Positions 8,242-14,885 of a stretch of DNA of 14,917 nt are shown piece after piece. Positions within the stretch are counted from its first letter, which is position 1, and each line of letters opens with the position of its first letter. The notes beneath the pieces are model-generated. The model did no database searches. It was not told the origin of the DNA and saw only the letters and a list, made by a program, of their open reading frames with translations. This DNA comes from Flavobacteriaceae bacterium. Lineage in GTDB: Bacteria > Bacteroidota > Bacteroidia > Flavobacteriales > Flavobacteriaceae. The stretch covers positions 1 through 14,917 of the forward strand of contig CANHBE010000032.1 in NCBI GenBank assembly GCA_947458575.1, written 5' to 3'. The position numbers were made by a program, and so were the translations under genes.

Positions 8242-8267
8242 CTCCTGTAAGTGTTCGGGCAAAAATA
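8242..8267 (-). promoter_or_regulatory. -7 element and Shine-Dalgarno site of the MBOAT gene
   Basis: On the minus strand TATTTTTG (8267-8260) fits TAnnTTTG, but no clear TTG lies at the expected distance upstream. AGGAG (8246-8242) precedes the ATG at 8237 by 4 nt. Strong Shine-Dalgarno sites are uncommon in Flavobacteriia, and neighbouring genes here lack one. Confidence 0.5.
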
Positions 8268-8326
8268 GTAAAATTTATATCTAAGCCTATTTGCCCAGAT
8301 TTTTTGAGATTGGGATTCAAGTAATA

Positions 8327-8372
8327 GTCATAAAAATGACATAGTGTCAGACTTACTAGAGCGATACTGACA
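8327..8372. promoter_or_regulatory. Cluster of TGACA/TGTCA palindromes upstream of dnaK
   Basis: Overlapping palindromes occur here: GTCAT-aaaa-ATGAC (8327-8340), TGACA-tag-TGTCA (8337-8349) and TGTCAG (8345-8350) facing CTGACA (8367-8372). The left TGACA and the right TGACA begin 31 nt apart, about three helical turns. The cluster lies 95-140 nt before dnaK and no CIRCE element is present, so this is a candidate operator for heat-shock control. It could also serve the divergent MBOAT promoter. No regulator can be named from the sequence. Confidence 0.5.
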
Positions 8373-8466
8373 ATTTATAAACCCAAATTTGGTTGGCACA
8401 AAGATTGACTATCGGTCGGCAAGTTGTTAGAAAAGCACACTATAATAAACTAAAATAAAATTAAAA

Positions 8467-10353
8467 ATGGGAAAAATTATTGGAATTGATTTAGGTACAA
8501 CAAACTCTTGTGTCTCTGTAATGGAGGGAAATGAAGCAGTTGTAATACCAAATTCAGAAGGTAAAAGAACAACACCATCAATCATAGCATTTGTTGAAGG
8601 TGGTGAAATTAAAGTAGGTGATCCTGCGAAAAGACAAGCGGTAACTAATCCGACAAAAACGATTGCTTCTATCAAAAGATTTATGGGACGTAACTTCACT
8701 GAAACCGGTGACGAAGCAAAAAGAGTTCCTTATAAAGTAGTGAAAGGAGACAACAACACACCACGTGTTGATATCGACGGTCGATTGTATACCGCACAAG
8801 AGTTGTCAGCAATGACACTTCAAAAAATGAAAAAAACAGCTGAAGACTATCTTGGTCAAACTGTAACAGAAGCTGTAATTACTGTTCCGGCCTACTTCAA
8901 TGACGCCCAACGTCAAGCGACTAAAGAGGCAGGTGAAATCGCAGGTTTGAAAGTAATGCGAATCATTAATGAGCCAACAGCTGCAGCTTTAGCTTATGGT
9001 TTAGACAAAAAAGGTAAAGACCAAAAAATAGCGGTGTACGATTTGGGTGGAGGTACATTTGATATCTCGATTCTTGAATTGGGAGACGGTGTCTTTGAAG
9101 TGTTGTCAACAAATGGAGATACACACTTAGGAGGTGACGATTTTGACCAGGCGATTATTGATTGGTTGGCGGACGAATTCAAAGCCGAAGAAGGAATTGA
9201 TTTGCGTGAAGATCCGATGTCTTTGCAACGTATTAAAGAAGCAGCAGAAAAAGCAAAAATTGAATTGTCTTCTTCATCAGAAACAGAAATCAATTTACCA
9301 TACGTTACAGCGACTGCGACAGGGCCAAAGCACTTGGTTAAAAAACTAAGCAGAGCGAAGTTTGAGCAATTGGCGGATTCTTTGGTGAAACGCTCAATGA
9401 CTCCCGTAGCCAAAGCTTTGAAAGATGCAGGATTATCAACATCAGATATTGATGAAGTGATTCTGGTAGGAGGTTCAACTCGAATCCCAAGAATCGTTGA
9501 GGAAGTTGAAAAATTCTTCGGAAAGAAAGCTTCGAAAGGTGTAAACCCTGATGAAGTGGTGGCTATCGGTGCTGCAATTCAAGGTGGTGTATTGTCCGGA
9601 GATGTAAAGGATGTATTGTTGTTAGACGTTACGCCTTTGTCTTTAGGAATTGAAACTATGGGTGGTGTTTTAACCAAACTCATTGAAGCCAATACAACCA
9701 TTCCGACAAAGAAATCACAAGTATTCTCAACCGCAGCTGATTCTCAGCCTTCAGTTGAAATTCATGTGTTGCAAGGTGATAGAGCGATGGCAGCAGATAA
9801 CAAGACAATCGGTCGATTCCACTTAGATGGTATTCCACCTGCGCCAAGAGGAGTTCCGCAAATCGAAGTGTCTTTTGATATTGACGCCAACGGAATTATC
9901 AAAGTTTCTGCTACTGACAAAGGAACAGGAAAGTCACATGATATCCGTATCGAAGCTTCTTCCGGTTTAACAGCAGAAGAAATCGAAAGAATGAAAAAAG
10001 ACGCAGAAGCGAATGCTGATTCTGATAGAATCGCTAGAGAGCGCGTTGAGAAATTAAACGAAGCTGACAGTATGATTTTCCAAACAGAAAGTCAATTGAA
10101 AGAACTAGGGGACAAACTTTCAGATGATCATAAAGTAGCAATCGAAGGTGCTTTGACCGAGTTGAGATTGGCGCATGGTAACCAAGATTTGGAAGCCATT
10201 CAGGTTGCACTAGACAAAATTAATGCAGCGTGGAAAACGGCAACGGAAGCCATGTATGCGCAAGGAGAACAAGGACAATCACAAGATGCTCAACCGCAAG
10301 CGGAGGCACAAGGTGACCAAGTTCAAGATGTAGATTATGAAGAAGTGAAGTAA
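8467..10353 (+). CDS. dnaK: Molecular chaperone DnaK (Hsp70)
   Basis: DnaK is the ATP-dependent cytoplasmic Hsp70 chaperone that folds and protects proteins with DnaJ and GrpE. The 628 residues fit the family. The nucleotide-binding domain shows GIDLGTTNSCV (6-16), the phosphate-2 block YDLGGGTFDISIL and VILVGGSTRIPRI. The interdomain linker is DVLLLDVTPLSLGIE. The helical lid follows, and the chain ends in a disordered Gln-rich tail finishing DVDYEEVK. dnaJ and grpE are absent from the window, so this is a stand-alone locus. A short A-rich leader and upstream TGACA/TGTCA palindromes precede it, without a clear TAnnTTTG element. A terminator follows at 10391. Codon use is that of a highly expressed gene (few rare codons), as expected. 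Confidence 0.99.
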   Translation: MGKIIGIDLGTTNSCVSVMEGNEAVVIPNSEGKRTTPSIIAFVEGGEIKVGDPAKRQAVTNPTKTIASIKRFMGRNFTETGDEAKRVPYKVVKGDNNTPRVDIDGRLYTAQELSAMTLQKMKKTAEDYLGQTVTEAVITVPAYFNDAQRQATKEAGEIAGLKVMRIINEPTAAALAYGLDKKGKDQKIAVYDLGGGTFDISILELGDGVFEVLSTNGDTHLGGDDFDQAIIDWLADEFKAEEGIDLREDPMSLQRIKEAAEKAKIELSSSSETEINLPYVTATATGPKHLVKKLSRAKFEQLADSLVKRSMTPVAKALKDAGLSTSDIDEVILVGGSTRIPRIVEEVEKFFGKKASKGVNPDEVVAIGAAIQGGVLSGDVKDVLLLDVTPLSLGIETMGGVLTKLIEANTTIPTKKSQVFSTAADSQPSVEIHVLQGDRAMAADNKTIGRFHLDGIPPAPRGVPQIEVSFDIDANGIIKVSATDKGTGKSHDIRIEASSGLTAEEIERMKKDAEANADSDRIARERVEKLNEADSMIFQTESQLKELGDKLSDDHKVAIEGALTELRLAHGNQDLEAIQVALDKINAAWKTATEAMYAQGEQGQSQDAQPQAEAQGDQVQDVDYEEVK

Positions 10354-10390
10354 ATCTCAATAAAGACCAGAAAAACTTCATATGATAATC

Positions 10391-10423
10391 AAAACCGAGT
10401 TAGCAATAGCTCGGTTTTTTTTT
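10391..10423 (+). terminator. Intrinsic terminator of dnaK, probably bidirectional
   Basis: The stem AAAACCGAG / CTCGGTTTT encloses a 10-nt loop (TTAGCAATAG), followed by a T run to 10423. The A run before the stem would act as a T run on the minus strand, so it may also stop blh transcription, which ends at 10433. Confidence 0.9.
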
Positions 10424-10432
10424 GCTCGACTC

Positions 10433-11317
10433 TTACTTCTTATTGCCAAACATTTTCTGAATAACCAGTACGTGTGGAAAAGTAATTGAAGCTAAGAAAG
10501 AGAAAAACAAAGCATTAAAAATTTTTTGTTCTTTGAAGATGAGGTAAAGCATAGTGATTCCTAATAATGATGCAACCCAATAGACAAAGGCAGCACGGAA
10601 ATATAATTTGAAGTTCTTACAACTTGCATGTCCATGTAGAAACTTGATTTGATCGATTATTGAAGGAATGCTGTGCCATAAGATAAAGTACAGTGCGAAT
10701 CCCCATATCAAACTTGATGCTTTGAAAAGAATTGCAAACACGATTAGATAAAATAGTTCTACAATAAAATACAACTGAAACGACCTCATTTTCCAATAAA
10801 CGTATGTACAAAGCACTACATAAAGTGTGACAATTGCTTTGAATATAATCGAAAAGTAGGGCAACGGAATTGTCTTCATTGTGATGGCATATGCAACATC
10901 ACGCACTTCTGAGGTGTGGAATGTAAACAATAGAAAAAGGACGAGAAGTCCGTAAACCATTTGAAAAATCAATTTAATCGGTTTGTTTTCAATTTTAAGT
11001 TTTTCGTTCCATTGTTGTTCCCCAAAATGGTAACCACTGACCAAAATAAACAGCGCTAATGCGAGCCATGGAACGAGGTAAAACATCGCTGCGCCAGCCA
11101 CCACAATAACAACATAGTAGGTAAGGATTTGTGAAAAACGAAGCGTCGTATTCGTATTGTTTACATTTGAAATTAAAGCTACATCGTTTGCGCCATGCAA
11201 AATTCCGAAGGAAAATATCAGTATAAATCCCAAGTAAAGCTGAATATCACTGGAGAAAAACGAATTTATCCACAATCCAAAGAAGCTCGCTACTATTGCA
11301 AAATTCGAATATCTCAC
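10433..11317 (-). CDS. blh: Beta-carotene 15,15'-dioxygenase, Brp/Blh family
   Basis: Blh cleaves beta-carotene with O2 into two molecules of retinal, the chromophore of the neighbouring rhodopsin. It is an integral membrane iron enzyme. The 294-residue product is hydrophobic throughout. It shows the four conserved histidine blocks that bind iron in characterised Blh: HGANDV (His41), SGYHFGEQQW (His97), LWHSIPS (His215) and FPHVLVIQKM (His282). The start is GTG at 11317. The frame is open upstream for seven codons to a TAA with no ATG, so GTG is the only good choice. The gene is divergent from the rhodopsin gene across 126 nt and convergent with dnaK. Beta-carotene synthesis genes (crtE, crtB, crtI, crtY) are not in this window. 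Confidence 0.94.
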   Translation of the reverse strand: MRYSNFAIVASFFGLWINSFFSSDIQLYLGFILIFSFGILHGANDVALISNVNNTNTTLRFSQILTYYVVIVVAGAAMFYLVPWLALALFILVSGYHFGEQQWNEKLKIENKPIKLIFQMVYGLLVLFLLFTFHTSEVRDVAYAITMKTIPLPYFSIIFKAIVTLYVVLCTYVYWKMRSFQLYFIVELFYLIVFAILFKASSLIWGFALYFILWHSIPSIIDQIKFLHGHASCKNFKLYFRAAFVYWVASLLGITMLYLIFKEQKIFNALFFSFLASITFPHVLVIQKMFGNKK

Positions 11318-11336
11318 TATTTTGAACTTATACTTT

Positions 11337-11433
11337 GTTTAAATTTGAGTTAAAAAGCTTAAACAAAAAATCTTTTATTGTTTAATCTTTTATAATTTTG
11401 GTTAAACAAATTTAATTATTAATCAATTTAACC
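11337..11433. promoter_or_regulatory. Shared blh/rhodopsin control region with GTTTAA/GTTAAA boxes
   Basis: The divergent intergenic region contains at least six related boxes: GTTTAAA (11337-11343), GTTAAAA (11349-11355), TTAAAC (11359-11364), GTTTAA (11380-11385), GGTTAAAC (11400-11407) and TTTAACC (11427-11433). The last two form a perfect 7-bp inverted repeat around a 20-nt centre. The arrangement suggests one regulator acting on both genes, perhaps in response to light, but no regulator gene is present. Confidence 0.5.
11393..11400 (+). promoter_or_regulatory. -7 element of the rhodopsin promoter
   Basis: TAATTTTG fits TAnnTTTG exactly and lies 43 nt before the ATG. The nearest upstream TTG (11378-11380) is only 12 nt away, short of the usual 17-23, so the -33 element is weak and an activator may be needed. 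Confidence 0.6.
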
Positions 11434-11435
11434 AA
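11407..11435 (-). promoter_or_regulatory. Candidate blh promoter, overlapping the rhodopsin promoter
   Basis: On the minus strand TTG (11435-11433), an 18-nt spacer and TAAATTTG (11414-11407) match the Bacteroidota consensus. This predicts a blh leader of roughly 85 nt. Its -7 element lies just downstream of the rhodopsin -7 element, so the two polymerases would occupy the same DNA. Confidence 0.5.
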
Positions 11436-11443
11436 TTTTTATT

Positions 11444-12169
11444 ATGACAAATTTATCTTTATTTACATCGTTAACATCCAAATTGTTACCGACTGATTAC
11501 ATTGGGTTTACATTTTTCGTTGGTTGTATGGCAATGATGGCTGCCTCTGCTTTTTTCTTTTTATCGTTGAATCAATTCGATAAAAAATGGCGTACTTCGG
11601 TATTAGTTTCTGGTTTAATTACATTCATCGCCGCAGTACATTATTTTTACATGCGTGATTACTGGGCTGCTTTCCAAGAGTCGCCAACCTTTTTTCGTTA
11701 CGTAGATTGGATCTTGACTGTGCCATTGATGTGTCTCGAATTTTACTTGATCCTTAAAGTAGCTGGTGCGAAGCAAAACTTGTTATGGAAGATGATTTTC
11801 TACTCGGTAATTATGTTAGTAACCGGTTATTGGGGTGAAGCAGTAGATCAAGCAAACGCTTGGTTGTGGGGCTTAATTTCTGGTGTAGCTTACTTCGCAA
11901 TCGTATATGAAATATGGTTGGGTGAGGCCTCAAAATTGGCTGCTGCTGCAGGAGGAAATGTTCTTTCCGCTCACAAAATATTATGTTGGTTTGTATTGGT
12001 TGGTTGGGCAATTTATCCACTTGGATACATGTTAGGAACAGATGGTTGGTATACTGGGATACTTGGAAAAGGTAACGTAGATGTTGCTTATAACATCGCC
12101 GATGCAATAAACAAAATCGGATTTGGATTGGTAATTTACAGTCTTGCTGTCAAATCACAGAAAGACTAG
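11444..12169 (+). CDS. Green-type proteorhodopsin, light-driven proton pump
   Basis: This seven-helix retinal protein has 241 residues and pumps protons outward across the inner membrane in light. Helix C has RYVDWILTVPLMCLEFYLI: Asp88 (proton acceptor), Thr92 and Glu99 (proton donor) form the DTE motif of proton-pumping proteorhodopsins. Met96, at the spectral tuning position (105 in the reference protein), predicts green absorption. His66 in HYFYMRDYW is the acceptor's partner. Lys224 in ADAINKIGFGL binds retinal. Gly143 (AWLWGLISG) replaces the bulky residue (Phe in green proteorhodopsin, Trp in bacteriorhodopsin) that blocks the carotenoid-binding fenestration. There is no cleaved signal peptide. 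The divergent blh supplies retinal. A terminator follows. Confidence 0.97.
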   Translation: MTNLSLFTSLTSKLLPTDYIGFTFFVGCMAMMAASAFFFLSLNQFDKKWRTSVLVSGLITFIAAVHYFYMRDYWAAFQESPTFFRYVDWILTVPLMCLEFYLILKVAGAKQNLLWKMIFYSVIMLVTGYWGEAVDQANAWLWGLISGVAYFAIVYEIWLGEASKLAAAAGGNVLSAHKILCWFVLVGWAIYPLGYMLGTDGWYTGILGKGNVDVAYNIADAINKIGFGLVIYSLAVKSQKD

Positions 12170-12195
12170 CTTTGCTCATTTTTTAGTTTTTTCAG

Positions 12196-12228
12196 AAAAA
12201 CCGGATTAGAAATAGTCCGGTTTTTTTT
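12196..12228 (+). terminator. Intrinsic terminator of the rhodopsin gene
   Basis: The stem AAAAACCGGA / TCCGGTTTTT surrounds a loop reading TTAGAAATAG with a T8 tail. The stop codon is 27 nt upstream. The loop is almost identical to that of the dnaK terminator. Confidence 0.92.
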
Positions 12229-12292
12229 GTTTCAAAATATGTCACATCAGTTACACTTATTTTCGTAATTTTCCGCATCTAAAATTGACAAA

Positions 12293-12892
12293 ATGAAAAA
12301 ATACTTGTTTATCGTAACTGTTTTTTTCCTAACAACCGCTGCTTTTGCACAGAAAAAGAAGCCGGTCAAAGCATCAAATTCTACAGCCCTTGTTAAGCTG
12401 AATAATCTTTCAATAGAGCTTATCAAAAACAAACTTTACTTGTTCATTGACAACAAAGGTGCAAAAAGAGATACAATTATTTTAAAGTCCTATGAGGGTT
12501 CTGCGGCGCCAATCGATTGCAAAATTTCTCCTTTTACAACAAAGGGAACTGCCCTACACTTGATTTCATGGGCGGAAACTGCAGTCATTGAATCAAAGGA
12601 CAAAACCGAAAACAAGTCGATGCAATACACTGAAATCTGGAATCTTAAAACCAAATCAAAAGCGTTTTCTAATTTGCAAACGACCACGAAGATCAAGGAA
12701 ATTCAATATCTAGACAAACTAAAAAATGCTTCGCAAACCGTCGAAAAGATTCGAAACGAAGGGTTGTCATATACTTTGACCAAAGATGGTGATGTGTTTT
12801 TAAAGAACAAGACCCAGGAAAATACGCTGAGCTATAATGTCTCTAGTAATGTTTATCAAAATGTAAAAGATATTACGCCGAAGAAGAAGTAA
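12293..12892 (+). CDS. Exported protein of unknown function
   Basis: The 199-residue product has a clear signal peptide (MKKYLFIVTVFFLTTAAFA, residues 1-19) with cleavage before Gln20. The mature chain starts with a basic stretch (QKKKPVKAS), then a domain rich in short strands and lysine (LVKLNNLSIELIKNKLYLFIDNKG, HLISWAETAVIE, YTEIWNLKTKSKAF). It ends KDITPKKK. The single cysteine, in PIDCKI, makes an internal disulfide impossible. I recognise no domain. It is probably periplasmic or outer-membrane associated. The upstream TAATTTTC (7 of 8 against TAnnTTTG) is a possible promoter. It is isolated by the rhodopsin terminator before it and faces the glutaminyl cyclase gene after it. Confidence 0.8.
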   Translation: MKKYLFIVTVFFLTTAAFAQKKKPVKASNSTALVKLNNLSIELIKNKLYLFIDNKGAKRDTIILKSYEGSAAPIDCKISPFTTKGTALHLISWAETAVIESKDKTENKSMQYTEIWNLKTKSKAFSNLQTTTKIKEIQYLDKLKNASQTVEKIRNEGLSYTLTKDGDVFLKNKTQENTLSYNVSSNVYQNVKDITPKKK

Positions 12893-12898
12893 TTTGAA

Positions 12899-12974
12899 AT
12901 TTTAGATTATTCGATTTTTTAACTATTAAGTTATCCATTCATCCGATAATCCAATTATCGAACAATCCTAAAAT
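12899..12974. repeat. Nested inverted repeat between convergent genes
   Basis: 12899-12915 and 12957-12974 are near-complementary (one mismatch, one inserted base). Inside lies a perfect 7-bp hairpin, CGATAAT-cca-ATTATCG (12944-12960), and a short AACT/AGTT pair. It is AT-rich, without a strong T run on either strand. It may be a bidirectional 3' end for both flanking genes or a decayed interspersed repeat. Confidence 0.6.
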
Positions 12975-12978
12975 CGCA

Positions 12979-14025
12979 CTAATTCACCTTAATTTCAAAG
13001 GTCTTTTCCCAATTTTTTCCTGTCACAAATATCGTTTTGGATTTTGGATTGTACGCAATGCCATTCAAAACTTCGGCATTTACGTGTTTTATTTGACTTC
13101 TCAATCCGGCTAAATTCAAAACACCTTCCACCGCTCCGGTAACTGGATTGATCACGGCGATAGCGTCTTTCTGCCAGATATTACCGTAGATTTTGCCTTC
13201 AATCCACTCCAGTTCATTGACGCTTTTGATTTTGTTGGTGTTGGTATAGACATTTACGTAATCCTCCATTTTCCGGGTTTCCGGATTCATCTTCCAGATT
13301 TTTTCAGTGCCATCCGATTGGTAAATGTGCGTGCCATCGTTTGTCATTCCCCAACCCTCAATAGGTTTGTCATACGTAAAGGTCTTGATTTTTTTTAGCG
13401 TGTTGGCATCATAAATAAAACCAACATTAGATTGCCAAGTCAACTGAAAAATCTTATTATTAATGACGGTGATGCCTTCACCAAAGTATTGATTTTCAAG
13501 ATTTACTTGCTTAAAAACTTTTCCTGTTTTATAGTCATATTTTCTGAAGTGTGACGCACCTTTTTGACCTGTACTTTCAATCAATGTGTCTCGATAGAAT
13601 TCGAAACCCTCTGTAAATGCTAAAGTATCGTGCGGAAAAGTGTTAATGATCGTATAGCTTAGTAATTTAGGCTCGATGCTGGAAGCAACTTCAATTCGAG
13701 CAGTAGTCTCCACGTTTTCTCCTTCAAAATAAACCAACGCTTTCAGATTCTGATACCCTAATTTTTTCCCGGCTAAAGGCAACGTAACTTTTTCCGTATT
13801 GGTGCGTTTCTCAAACTTCTCATCGTTGATATAGTAAATAATACTATCAATTTTCTTGTTCTGCGGATTGAGTATAGATACAGTAGCAGATTCCTCGTTA
13901 TGGTAAATTGCTTTAAAACTCGCACTATCAAAACTAAAAAGACCTTCGTTATCTTTCTTCGAACTGCTGCAAGAGACAATCAAACCAGCTAATAAAATGA
14001 ACAATAGAGCATTACGATTTTTCAT
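12979..14025 (-). CDS. Glutaminyl-peptide cyclotransferase, plant-type, lipoprotein
   Basis: The enzyme converts N-terminal glutamine of proteins to pyroglutamate. ATG at 14025 is chosen over the TTG one codon upstream, giving 348 residues. The N-terminus is a lipoprotein signal (LLAGLIVSC, Cys19 lipidated), so it should be membrane-anchored outside the cytoplasm. Residues about 30-115 form an extra beta domain (Ig-like in appearance). The rest matches the glutamine cyclotransferase five-bladed propeller: FPHDTLAFTEGFEFYRDTLIESTG, GEGITVINNKIFQLTWQS, EGWGMTNDGTHIYQSDGT, SVNELEWIEGKIYGNIW, LNGIAYNPKSKTIFVTGKNW. It faces one exported-protein gene convergently and is near another, and both products have a predicted N-terminal Gln. 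Confidence 0.93.
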   Translation of the reverse strand: MKNRNALLFILLAGLIVSCSSSKKDNEGLFSFDSASFKAIYHNEESATVSILNPQNKKIDSIIYYINDEKFEKRTNTEKVTLPLAGKKLGYQNLKALVYFEGENVETTARIEVASSIEPKLLSYTIINTFPHDTLAFTEGFEFYRDTLIESTGQKGASHFRKYDYKTGKVFKQVNLENQYFGEGITVINNKIFQLTWQSNVGFIYDANTLKKIKTFTYDKPIEGWGMTNDGTHIYQSDGTEKIWKMNPETRKMEDYVNVYTNTNKIKSVNELEWIEGKIYGNIWQKDAIAVINPVTGAVEGVLNLAGLRSQIKHVNAEVLNGIAYNPKSKTIFVTGKNWEKTFEIKVN

Positions 14026-14079
14026 CAAATAAAATTTATAGTTGCAATATACGATAGTAATTTATATGTAAACTTCTGC

Positions 14080-14109
14080 TTGCGAAAATACAAAAAGATT
14101 GTATATTTG
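14080..14109 (+). promoter_or_regulatory. Promoter of the SRP RNA gene
   Basis: TTG (14080-14082), a 19-nt spacer and TATATTTG (14102-14109) match the Bacteroidota housekeeping promoter exactly. Transcription would start right at the base of the RNA stem. Confidence 0.85.
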
Positions 14110-14113
14110 CGCC

Positions 14114-14206
14114 GGCAAGTCCTACACGACCAGCTCCTGCAAAATCCTCCAGGATGGGAACATAGCAAAGGTATGTGGTTGAGCGGTGCGATGTAGGTCG
14201 CTTGCC
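14114..14206 (+). ncRNA. ffs: Signal recognition particle RNA, small bacterial (4.5S) type
   Basis: This RNA forms the core of the bacterial SRP with Ffh and guides signal-bearing ribosomes to the membrane. The 93-nt segment folds into one long hairpin: GGCAAG (14114-14119) pairs with CTTGCC (14201-14206), and CCTACA (14121-14126) with TGTAGG (14192-14197). The tip has the diagnostic G-GGAA-C tetraloop (14156-14161), followed by the asymmetric-loop strand AGCAAAGG (14164-14171), where Ffh binds. A T9 run (14208-14216) follows immediately and completes a terminator. A near-consensus promoter precedes it. Exact ends are inferred from pairing. Confidence 0.93.
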
Positions 14207-14207
14207 A

Positions 14208-14267
14208 TTTTTTTTTAATCTGAACTCGATTCAGATGCTGATCTTCCTTTACGGAGGATTTTTTTTT
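14208..14267 (+). terminator. Terminator signals after the SRP RNA
   Basis: T9 at 14208-14216 follows the SRP stem. A perfect 7-bp hairpin ATCTGAA-ctcga-TTCAGAT (14218-14236) comes next. A third hairpin, ATCTTCC-tttac-GGAGGAT (14241-14259), leads into a T9 run ending at 14267. The last has the full intrinsic terminator form and serves as a backup. Confidence 0.75.
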
Positions 14268-14277
14268 GGAGCTTTTT

Positions 14278-14371
14278 CCGGCTTTACACTACAATCTTTT
14301 TGCAAACCATTCCCGGGTTAGAACCCAGCAAGGTTTACCAAAAAGGATTTCCGTTGCAATCCGGGCTAGAG
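14278..14371. repeat. Structured interspersed repeat, copy 2
   Basis: The element starts with CCGGCTTTACACTACAA (14278-14294), 14 of 17 identical to copy 1, and ends with 14348-14371, 20 of 24 identical to copy 1 (core ATCCGGGCTAG). The stem arms 14293-14308 and 14332-14349 pair with two bulges and one mismatch, and are unrelated in sequence to the copy 1 stem. The loop contains GGGTT-ag-AACCC. It lies between the SRP RNA terminator and the following small gene, so it could be upstream of that gene's promoter. Being 45 nt shorter than copy 1, it differs mainly in the loop and stem length. Confidence 0.78.
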
Positions 14372-14433
14372 TCTGCCGTAAACTAGTATCTTTAGCACTG
14401 AAAAAAAATATTTTTAAAATCAAATAGGTCTCT

Positions 14434-14850
14434 ATGAAATCTACCACTATGATGAAGTCAATTCTTGCTGCATGTATGTTTGTTTCCGCTCTATCATTTG
14501 CGCAAACTGACGTAAAAACATCCTACAAAGCCTTTCTCGCCGATTTCGAATCGTATCGCGATAATCCTGAAGTAGCTTCTGAAAACTCCACGCTGAAACC
14601 CGGTCCGTGTGGACAGTATAATCTGAAGTTTATGGTGACTGGCCAAGGAGAAAAAGAAATAATCAATATGCCACCGGCGCGCAAGTTGTGCTTTGATATG
14701 AATCGATTTGACAAAACAAAAATCAAGGAACTTTCTGCCGATTGGGAATACGAAATCACGCCGATTGGAGATAAGTTTTATACCATTCGCGCCACGAAGA
14801 AAGGTGCTGAAGGGTCTCAGGAAATGTATTATTACGAGCGGAAAAAATAA
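14434..14850 (+). CDS. Small exported protein of unknown function
   Basis: The 138-residue product starts at ATG 14434; ATGs at 14449 and 14452 are also in frame and would give a more compact signal peptide. The signal sequence ends LSFA with predicted cleavage before Gln24. The mature part of about 115 residues has two cysteines, Cys59 (PGPCGQYNLKF) and Cys86 (ARKLCFDMNRF), which could form a disulfide outside the cytoplasm. Near the C-terminus, WEYEITPIGDKFYTIRATKKG looks like a beta hairpin. I recognise no family. TATCTTTA (14387-14394) is 7 of 8 against the -7 consensus but has no good TTG partner. The antisense frame over this gene is a shadow. Confidence 0.75.
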   Translation: MKSTTMMKSILAACMFVSALSFAQTDVKTSYKAFLADFESYRDNPEVASENSTLKPGPCGQYNLKFMVTGQGEKEIINMPPARKLCFDMNRFDKTKIKELSADWEYEITPIGDKFYTIRATKKGAEGSQEMYYYERKK

Positions 14851-14885
14851 TTGACAGTTATCGGTTTTCAGTTTTGACTGTTTTG

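Noticed and set aside
8394..8408. Sigma-54-like sequence TGGCAC-N5-TTGA upstream of dnaK
   Set aside because: The -24 half is good, but the essential GC of the -12 half is GA, and no activator site or gene supports it.
8994..9413. 139-codon open frame antisense to dnaK
   Set aside because: It lies fully inside dnaK on the opposite strand, shows no family features, and is explained by the codon pattern of dnaK.
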